DNA from: Clostridia bacterium
GTDB lineage: Bacteria; Bacillota; Clostridia; Clostridiales; Clostridiaceae
Direction: 5' to 3'
DNA length: 9,825 nucleotides
NCBI GenBank assembly: GCA_009930125.1
Contig: RZYZ01000071.1
Span: forward strand, 1 to 9,825
Positions 5,141 through 9,825 of the stretch are shown here, in pieces. The notes beneath the pieces are model-generated. The model did no database searches, was not told where the DNA came from, and saw only the letters and a list, made by a program, of their open reading frames with translations. Made by a program: the position numbers and the translations under genes. Positions within the stretch are counted from its first letter, which is position 1; each line of letters begins with the position of its first letter.

Positions 5141-5845
5141 ATGAGAGATTTATTAGTAACCTTGACAGACAGCAAGTCTGTAGCGGCAGAAGCGTATAGA
5201 ACCCTGAGAACGAATATCCAGTTTTCATCCTTTGATGAAGAAATGAAGATCATCACCGTGACTTCTTCTAGGCCTGCTGAAGGAAAAACCACGGTGGCCT
5301 GCAACATGGCCGTGACCTTCGCGGAAAACGGAAACAGAGTACTGCTTATTGATGCCGACCTGAGAAGACCCACCGTCCATAAGCGATTCAAGCTGCCTAA
5401 TTCTCTGGGGATCGTCAATCTGATTCTGGAACCAGGCCGCAGAAATGAAATCATCCATGAGGATGTCATAGAAGGTCTGGATATCGTGACCAGCGGGGTC
5501 ATTCCACCCAACCCTTCAGAACTTCTGGGAAGCAAGAAGAACCGTGCGCTTCTGGCGAAGCTCAAGGAAGAGTATGACACCATCATTCTGGACACACCAC
5601 CACTTCTGGCGGTGACCGATGCCCAGGTGCTGACGACTATTTCCGATGGAACCATCATTGTGGCGCAGCATGGAGTGACCAAAAAGGATGAGATTCTTCA
5701 GGCCAAGGGACTGCTGGAAAAGGTCAAGGGCAACATTTTAGGTGTAGTGCTCAGCCACATTCCAGTGGATGACAACAGCTATTACTACTATTATTCCTAT
5801 GCGGAGAAAAAATCCGGAAGAAGAGACAGAAGAACGAAGAAGTAA
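5141..5845 (+). CDS. cpsD: CpsD/CapB-type bacterial tyrosine kinase (BY-kinase), cytoplasmic domain only
   Basis: A 234-aa P-loop kinase of the split Gram-positive type, which phosphorylates its own C-terminal tyrosines and controls synthesis or export of capsule or exopolysaccharide. ATG at 5141 follows GGAGGAAC; an in-frame TGA lies just upstream. EAYRTLR (17-23) supplies the E-x2-R-x2-R oligomerisation motif. SSRPAEGKTT (42-51, K49) is Walker A, VLLIDADLRRP (67-77) is Walker A', and TIILDTPP (147-154) is Walker B. The tyrosine tail is five consecutive tyrosines (214-218) plus Y220, then a basic end (RRDRRTKK). There is no membrane segment, so the family normally needs a separate CpsC/Wzz-like adaptor to anchor and activate it, and none is in this window. 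The partner phosphatase follows at 5900 but beyond a strong terminator. MinD/ParA-type ATPases share the fold; the tyrosine tail and downstream PHP phosphatase make BY-kinase the firm choice. Confidence 0.93.
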   Translation: MRDLLVTLTDSKSVAAEAYRTLRTNIQFSSFDEEMKIITVTSSRPAEGKTTVACNMAVTFAENGNRVLLIDADLRRPTVHKRFKLPNSLGIVNLILEPGRRNEIIHEDVIEGLDIVTSGVIPPNPSELLGSKKNRALLAKLKEEYDTIILDTPPLLAVTDAQVLTTISDGTIIVAQHGVTKKDEILQAKGLLEKVKGNILGVVLSHIPVDDNSYYYYYSYAEKKSGRRDRRTKK

Positions 5846-5848
5846 TGG

Positions 5849-5880
5849 AAAGGAGCTGTTCGGAAGAACGGCTCCTTTTT
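5849..5880 (+). terminator. Strong intrinsic terminator between kinase and phosphatase genes
   Basis: AAAGGAGCTGTTC (5849-5861) pairs along all 13 positions with 5866-5878 (one T-G wobble), closed by a GGAA tetraloop, with a T-run to 5880. It starts 3 bp after the cpsD stop and ends just before the ribosome binding site (GAGGAG, 5887-5892) of the phosphatase gene. No promoter was seen between it and that gene, so expression of the phosphatase seems to depend on read-through. Confidence 0.88.
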
Positions 5881-5899
5881 GAAGAAGAGGAGATTTGTT

Positions 5900-6700
5900 A
5901 TGGTTGATCTGCATTCCCACGTGCTGTTTGGCGTGGACGACGGAAGTGAAAATATGGAGATGTCCGTGAAGATGATCGAGCAGTCCCTGGGAGAAGGGAT
6001 CACGATGCTTGCCCTGACCCCCCATCATATGCCGGGTCTTTACTCCGATGCCATGGACAGAAAAGAGGCCTATGAGGAGAAACTCGCCTTACTCAGGAAG
6101 AGATTTGAGGGGAGAATCGAGCTGGTGCCCTCTCTGGAGATCATGATTTCTGAGGAGATGATGGATGATCTGCTGGAAGGAAAGCTCATGGGCTACAGCG
6201 GCACAAGGACGGTGCTTGTGGAGTTCAATCTCATGGATTATCCCCAGTACGCGGAGAATATCTTCTACAATCTGAAGAAAAACGGGTATCAGGTGATCCT
6301 TGCGCATCCGGAGCGCAACAGAGCACTCGTGGAAGATCCGGAGAAAATGTATCATCTTCACGATCTGGGCGTTCTATTTCAGCTGAATGCCGGCAGCCTT
6401 CTGGGGCAGTTCGGCAAAAAGACGGAAACCTTCGCTAGGGAGCTCATCCTGAAGAATCTCATCCATGGAATCGGCTCTGATGGTCATAAGGACCGGGGAA
6501 GAGATATGCGGATCAGACATGCCTATGAGACGGTCAAAGAGCTCAATGAAGCGCTCTATGAGAACATCATGGAAAACGGCCCGAAGCTCCTTAAGGGAGA
6601 ACCTGTATCAGTGCTTCCCTATAAGCCCTGGACAGAACCCGTAAAGGTGAAGAAAAGAAAGAGAAAAAAGAAAGGTCTTCTGGACTTTCTGAAACGCTGA
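5900..6700 (+). CDS. cpsB: CpsB/CapC/YwqE-type PHP-domain tyrosine-protein phosphatase
   Basis: A 266-aa metal-dependent phosphatase expected to remove phosphate from the kinase encoded upstream. The ATG at 5900 is preferred to the in-frame TTG at 5879 because GAGGAG lies 7 bases before it and the product then begins with the family signature MVDLHSHVLFGVDDGS. Likely metal ligands are H5 and H7 (DLHSH), D13/D14, H42 (TPHH), E80 (SLEI), H136 (AHPERN) and D194/H196 (GSDGHKD), all the positions expected of the PHP fold. About 18 extra residues at the C-terminus are strongly basic (VKVKKRKRKKKGLLDFLKR) and could bind acidic membrane lipids or the kinase; this is inference. It is separated from cpsD by 54 bp containing an intrinsic terminator, so the kinase is probably made in excess of the phosphatase. 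Histidinol phosphatase relatives share the PHP fold, but context and signature favour CpsB. Confidence 0.93.
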   Translation: MVDLHSHVLFGVDDGSENMEMSVKMIEQSLGEGITMLALTPHHMPGLYSDAMDRKEAYEEKLALLRKRFEGRIELVPSLEIMISEEMMDDLLEGKLMGYSGTRTVLVEFNLMDYPQYAENIFYNLKKNGYQVILAHPERNRALVEDPEKMYHLHDLGVLFQLNAGSLLGQFGKKTETFARELILKNLIHGIGSDGHKDRGRDMRIRHAYETVKELNEALYENIMENGPKLLKGEPVSVLPYKPWTEPVKVKKRKRKKKGLLDFLKR

Positions 6701-6714
6701 ATGAAATAAATATC

Positions 6715-6751
6715 AAAGAAGGAAGTTTTCACCTGGAAGGCTTCTTTTTTT
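6715..6751 (+). terminator. Intrinsic terminator after the phosphatase gene
   Basis: AAAGAAG (6715-6721) pairs with CTTCTTT (6741-6747). The interior can form a second short stem (TTTTC/GGAAG), and a run of seven T ends at 6751. It closes the kinase/phosphatase unit. Confidence 0.8.
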
Positions 6752-6893
6752 GTGTTGAAAAACAAGTAGACCGATCAACTGATTTCAGAAGAGAAACTTA
6801 GAATGGGCCTTCTTGATGGGATAGAAAAAACAATCCATATCAAACTTCTTTTAAGATATAAATAACACATAATTACTGTTTATAGTTTTAATA

Positions 6894-6922
6894 TTGACAA
6901 TCTTTATGATTGAAAATAAAAT
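6894..6922 (+). promoter_or_regulatory. Sigma-A promoter of the SH3/VanY gene
   Basis: TTGACA (6894-6899) and TAAAAT (6917-6922) are spaced by 17 bp; only one -10 position deviates. Transcription would begin near 6929, leaving a leader of about 32 nt. This rules out the in-frame TTG at 6910 as a start. The AT-rich stretch 6752-6893 holds no gene; an imperfect inverted repeat (TTGAT..GGAT / ATCC..ATCAA, 6813-6843) is the only structure seen there. Confidence 0.8.
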
Positions 6923-6960
6923 TAGATTATATGTGTAATATATTCCAAAAGGGAGAAATT

Positions 6961-8589
6961 ATGATACTAGGGTCTAGGAAATATAGAGTCGTCTTACCAG
7001 CTCTTCTGGTATTTGCCTGTCTGGGCACCGTGAAAGAAGCTTATGCGGAGGAAATCAGGTATACGACAACGGCAAATCTTAATATGAGAACGGGAGTTGG
7101 AACTCACAACCGGATTCTGCTCACCATTCCAAAGGGTAGACAGATCACTTACGTTGCTTCGAAAAACGGATGGTATCAGGTGCGTTATGGTGGAAGAGAC
7201 GGGTATGTGAGCAGCGCTTATGTGAAGAAAACAGTCGCAGCTTCGAGCTCTCCAGTCAGCAGTACGCCTATCAGTGGAGCTGGGCAAGTGAAGACCACCG
7301 GGGCGCTGAACTTTCGGACCGGTCCGGATAAAACCTATGCGAGAGTAGGCACCATGCCGAAAAACACCACCGTATCCTACAGCGAGATCAAGAACGGCTG
7401 GTATCTCATCACCTATAATGGTAAGACAGGCTATGCCAGCGGCAGATATCTGACGGTGCTGTCCCAGACCGCCACAGAACCTTCCTCGCCGACGCCTGCG
7501 CCGCCGACGATGATCGATCCGCCCGCCGAGACGACGGGAGAAACGGTCTCAGGAAAGAGATATTTCACCACCACCAGCCTCAATATGAGAACAGGTCCCA
7601 GCACAGCCTACAGCATCGTGCAGGTTCTTCCTTCGGGAGCAGAGCTGACCTATCATGGCCAAAACGGATGGTATCATGTGAGCTATAACGGGAAGACCGG
7701 CTATGCCAGCAATCGGTATGTGCGCGTGGAGGAGGCTGCTCCAGAACCTTCCACCGGGACGGTACCAGCACCTGTGGAAGAGACCGTCGAGGCAGAGACG
7801 CCTCCAGTGAAGCTTCCGGAAGTGTCTGAGCCGGAAGTGGAGATTCCGGAAGTGACTGGGGTCCTCGTGAAGACGGAACTTCTTTATACCACCACGACCC
7901 TGAATATGAGAACGGGACCTGGAACCGGAAACAGCATCCTTCTGACTCTGCCGAAGGGAGTTCATCTCAGAAGCGAAGGCGTGGAAAACGGATGGCATAA
8001 GCTGACTTATGCCGGAAAAACCGGCTATGCTTCGGGGAAATATCTGGCAGCCCATTCCGCCTATACAGTGGACGGCACCATCCTTGTGAATAAAGGCCTC
8101 CCTCTGCCATCTGGATTCAATCCCGGTGAAAATCCTGAAGCCAGAGCAGCCTTCAACAGAATGAATCAGGCTGCAAAGCGTCAGGGCATCAGACTGAATC
8201 TCTTTTCCGGATTCAGAAGCTACAGCTATCAGAAAAGCCTGTATAACCGCTATGTGCGGGAAGATGGTAAGGCTTTAGCAGAAACCTATTCCGCAAGACC
8301 CGGATTCAGTGAACATCAGACCGGACTGACCTTTGATATCGGCGGAGCAGACTCCTCCAAATGGACCTCCTCCAAATTCGGAGCAACCAGAGAAGGAATC
8401 TGGCTGGTCCAGAATGCCCCGGACTATGGGTTCATTCTGAGATATCCTGAAGGAAAACAGCACATCACCGGATATGTCTATGAACCCTGGCATTTCCGAT
8501 ACGTGGGTGTGGACCTGGCAAAGAAGGTCACCGCCAGTGGACTGACCCTGGATGAGTACTTCCAGGAAGTCCATCCGGAGTATAAGTAG
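6961..8589 (+). CDS. Secreted SH3b-repeat / VanY-type D-alanyl-D-alanine carboxypeptidase
   Basis: The 542-aa product starts at ATG 6961 behind AAGGGAG. Residues 1-29 are a signal peptide (basic start, hydrophobic VVLPALLVFACLG, probable cleavage after AYA29). Four bacterial SH3 domains follow at about 32-90, 108-167, 199-256 and 306-364; each has the LNMRTGPxT motif (LNFRTGP in the second) and a GKTGYAS-type end. Proline-rich linkers separate repeats 2-3 (168-198) and 3-4 (257-305). The C-terminal domain (about 375-525) is VanY-like: SGFRSYSYQ (416-424), SEHQTGLTFDIGG (450-462) with zinc ligands H452 and D459, and EPWHFRYVG (508-516) with catalytic E508 and zinc ligand H511. All catalytic residues are present. 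Such enzymes cut the terminal D-Ala from peptidoglycan stem peptides outside the cell, while SH3b domains bind wall peptides or glycans. There is no LPxTG or membrane anchor, so retention would depend on the SH3 repeats. With no van genes nearby, wall maturation is likelier than glycopeptide resistance. Confidence 0.93.
   Translation: MILGSRKYRVVLPALLVFACLGTVKEAYAEEIRYTTTANLNMRTGVGTHNRILLTIPKGRQITYVASKNGWYQVRYGGRDGYVSSAYVKKTVAASSSPVSSTPISGAGQVKTTGALNFRTGPDKTYARVGTMPKNTTVSYSEIKNGWYLITYNGKTGYASGRYLTVLSQTATEPSSPTPAPPTMIDPPAETTGETVSGKRYFTTTSLNMRTGPSTAYSIVQVLPSGAELTYHGQNGWYHVSYNGKTGYASNRYVRVEEAAPEPSTGTVPAPVEETVEAETPPVKLPEVSEPEVEIPEVTGVLVKTELLYTTTTLNMRTGPGTGNSILLTLPKGVHLRSEGVENGWHKLTYAGKTGYASGKYLAAHSAYTVDGTILVNKGLPLPSGFNPGENPEARAAFNRMNQAAKRQGIRLNLFSGFRSYSYQKSLYNRYVREDGKALAETYSARPGFSEHQTGLTFDIGGADSSKWTSSKFGATREGIWLVQNAPDYGFILRYPEGKQHITGYVYEPWHFRYVGVDLAKKVTASGLTLDEYFQEVHPEYK
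7816..7860 (+). repeat. 15-bp in-frame tandem repeat (three units) in the SH3 linker
   Basis: CCGGAAGTG recurs at 7816, 7831 and 7846, exactly 15 bp apart, encoding a five-residue period PEVSE-PEVEI-PEVTG in the linker before the fourth SH3 domain. The last six bases of each unit differ, so the repeat is partly decayed. Gain or loss of a unit would keep the reading frame and change linker length. Confidence 0.7.
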
Positions 8590-8618
8590 AGAATCAGAAC
8601 AGAATAGTGAAACGAGTA

Positions 8619-8653
8619 TGCATCCTCTGCCGAATGCGCAGAGGTTCCATGCA
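8619..8653. terminator. Hairpin between convergent VanY and lacI genes
   Basis: CCTCTGC (8624-8630) pairs with GCAGAGG (8638-8644) around a 7-nt loop. TGCAT (8619-8623) and ATGCA (8649-8653) extend the stem past a 4-nt one-sided bulge. No T-run follows on the plus strand. It may assist the stronger hairpin at 8666-8712. Confidence 0.45.
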
Positions 8654-8665
8654 CGGTGAAAAGAT

Positions 8666-8712
8666 GATCCCCAGTAGATTCAGTACATGAAGTACGGATT
8701 CTGCTGGGGATC
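8666..8712. terminator. 47-bp near-palindrome, probable bidirectional terminator
   Basis: GATCCCCAG (8666-8674) pairs perfectly with CTGGGGATC (8704-8712). The arms continue through AGA/TCT (8676-8678/8700-8702) and end in a GTAC/GTAC stem (8683-8686/8692-8695) with a 5-nt loop. T8675 can wobble-pair with G8703 in plus-strand RNA. Plus-strand RNA is followed by TTTCAG and minus-strand RNA by ATCTTTTC. It lies between two convergent genes (ends at 8589 and 8758), as expected for a shared terminator. Confidence 0.7.
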
Positions 8713-8757
8713 TTTCAGTATGCTCTTGCAGGCTGCCTGTGCATGCTTTCCGCGTGG

Positions 8758-9825
8758 CTAGTCATCCAGCCTGTGTTTTCGGACAGGTCCAGTGGAGTTT
8801 CGTTCTATGAGTTTATGCCGATAGAGGACACTGGTGGAGCTCAGCTTCTCACGATTCTTCTGCTGGCGGCTGCGGATGATCTCCACGGCATCCTGTCCTT
8901 TATTGAGGATATAGTGCTCCACGGTGGTCAGGGAAATGCCGTTCAATTTGGATGGGAACAGATTGTCGAATCCGCAGACGGAATAATCTCCAGGAATGGA
9001 GAATCCGCTTTCCTTCAGGGCATCCATGACGCCATAGGCGATCATGTCCGTGGAAGCCACGATTCCTGTGATCTCCTTATAGGGCAGGATTTCATGGGCC
9101 AGCTCAAATCCTGTATCGTGTTCCAGATCGATGTTCCGGATCTCATCCACTGGCCGGACACGCCTTGATTTCACCGTGACCGTGCCTTCAGGGCAAAGCT
9201 TGCGGTAGGTATCATTGATGCCTTCCAGGCGGCGAAGTCTTGCCAGATTGAGCGTGCTGAGCGCCGTGGTGATATAGGCGATGTGCTTATGCCCGAGCTT
9301 AATCATGTGCTCGGCAATGAGCACACCGGCGGAGTAGTTGTCCACTTCCACCGTATCCAGATCCGCGTGAAAGGACCGCTCGTTAATGATCACCACGGGA
9401 ATGATTTCGTTGATTTCTTCCAGGAGCCTCGGATGATGAGGAAGCATGGTGAGGACAAGACCATAGAGATTGCTGTCTCTGATCTGCTCCAGATACTTGA
9501 GCTCCTTTTCCTTATCCCGGAAAGTGTTCTGAATGATCACATGGATATCGTGCTTGTCCGCCTCCTGCTCGATGGACTGGACAAGGGTCGTGAAAAAGGG
9601 GCTGGCGATGGTCGGGGCAAGCACCAGAATGGTGTTCTTGTTGAAGATGCTCATTTTCTGCAGTTTGGGCGTCTTCTTTGCATAGCCCAGCTCTTTTGCG
9701 GCTTCGTGCACCTTTTCGATGGTCTCCTCTAGAAAGGTGACCCCCTTTTTTTCATTCAGAATCATGGACACAGCGGTTTTGGATACACCCGCCAGCGCGG
9801 CGATGTCATCCAGTGTAGGTTTTCT
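8758..9825 (-). CDS. LacI-family transcriptional regulator, N-terminus beyond window edge
   Basis: The minus-strand frame is open to the right edge, so 355 residues are visible and the start codon lies outside. A start inside the window at 9771 (GTG) must be wrong, as it would cut the helix-turn-helix in half. The visible N-terminus is KPTLDDIAALAGVSKTAVSMILN (2-24), a textbook LacI recognition domain, with EKVHEAAKELGY closing the headpiece. The effector core begins near NTILVLAPTIASPFF and includes YGLVLTM, LGHKHIAYI, ITGIVASTDMIAYGVMDAL and GDYSVCGFDN. The segment after LGY (AKKTPKLQKMSIFNK) lacks the usual PNxxAR-xL hinge-helix motif, so DNA binding or allosteric coupling may differ from the classic family. 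The stop is TAG (8760-8758), and the gene converges on the VanY gene. Its targets probably lie to the right of the window. Confidence 0.92.
   Translation of the reverse strand, partial: RKPTLDDIAALAGVSKTAVSMILNEKKGVTFLEETIEKVHEAAKELGYAKKTPKLQKMSIFNKNTILVLAPTIASPFFTTLVQSIEQEADKHDIHVIIQNTFRDKEKELKYLEQIRDSNLYGLVLTMLPHHPRLLEEINEIIPVVIINERSFHADLDTVEVDNYSAGVLIAEHMIKLGHKHIAYITTALSTLNLARLRRLEGINDTYRKLCPEGTVTVKSRRVRPVDEIRNIDLEHDTGFELAHEILPYKEITGIVASTDMIAYGVMDALKESGFSIPGDYSVCGFDNLFPSKLNGISLTTVEHYILNKGQDAVEIIRSRQQKNREKLSSTSVLYRHKLIERNSTGPVRKHRLDD

Noticed and set aside
5113..5682. 189-codon minus-strand frame across the kinase gene
   Set aside because: Antisense to Walker motifs; serine- and arginine-rich low-complexity translation and no ribosome binding site seen.
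5879..5899. TTG start at 5879 for the phosphatase
   Set aside because: It lies within the T-run of the terminator and has no ribosome binding site; the ATG at 5900 has one and begins the family signature.
6910..6960. TTG start at 6910 for the SH3/VanY protein
   Set aside because: It precedes the predicted transcription start and would put 17 extra residues before a well-formed signal peptide.
8743..9732. Two plus-strand frames (8743-9168 and 9283-9732) across the right-hand lacI gene
   Set aside because: They are the complement of a lacI gene with full family motifs, and the translations resemble nothing.

Overview
The window looks like a stretch of ordinary chromosome from a low-to-mid-GC Gram-positive bacterium (Bacillota). 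Evidence: AGGAGG-type ribosome binding sites; several sigma-A-like promoters, one matching the consensus in every position (TTGACA-17-TATAAT); AT-rich promoter regions against balanced-GC coding sequence with AGA favoured for arginine; and a protein set made of an LCP wall-polymer ligase, a stand-alone bacterial tyrosine kinase, a PHP-type phosphatase, an SH3/VanY peptidase and LacI-type regulators. A gut member of the Erysipelotrichales or Lachnospirales is a reasonable guess, but no marker in the window settles it. No tRNA, rRNA, CRISPR array, transposase or phage gene was seen.

Layout. (1) 1-912: the 3' part of a UxaA-family sugar-acid dehydratase gene, running in from the left edge, converging on (2) a small minus-strand gene (1124-1420) for a 98-aa WYL-like protein; terminator-like hairpins sit between them. 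(3) 1421-1744: a divergent promoter region. (4) 1745-2333: a compact transcription unit, bounded by a perfect promoter and two hairpins, encoding a 51-aa single-span membrane protein and a 136-aa membrane-anchored extracytoplasmic protein, neither recognised. (5) 2547-3587: an LCP-family protein, preceded by an in-frame extension broken by a TAG codon. (6) 3588-4000: a structured intergenic region, then a LacI-type regulator (4001-5014). (7) 5141-6700: a CpsD-like tyrosine kinase and a CpsB-like phosphatase, separated by a strong intrinsic terminator. (8) 6961-8589: a secreted protein with four SH3b repeats and a VanY-type carboxypeptidase domain. (9) 8619-8712: hairpins between convergent genes. 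(10) 8758-9825: a second LacI-type regulator on the minus strand, cut at its N-terminus by the right edge.

How the genes fit together. The centre (LCP, kinase, phosphatase, peptidase) is about the cell envelope: the LCP protein would attach polymers to peptidoglycan, the kinase and phosphatase would control polymer length or export by a tyrosine phosphorylation cycle, and the SH3b/VanY enzyme would trim peptidoglycan stem peptides. Classical Gram-positive capsule loci hold LCP, phosphatase, membrane adaptor (CpsC/Wzz) and kinase together. Here the adaptor is absent from the window, a LacI gene lies between LCP and kinase, and each gene has its own promoter or terminator, so this looks like a scattered regulatory set rather than one capsule operon. 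The best candidates for undescribed biology are the two-gene membrane unit at 1745-2333 and the terminator-separated kinase/phosphatase pair lacking an adaptor.
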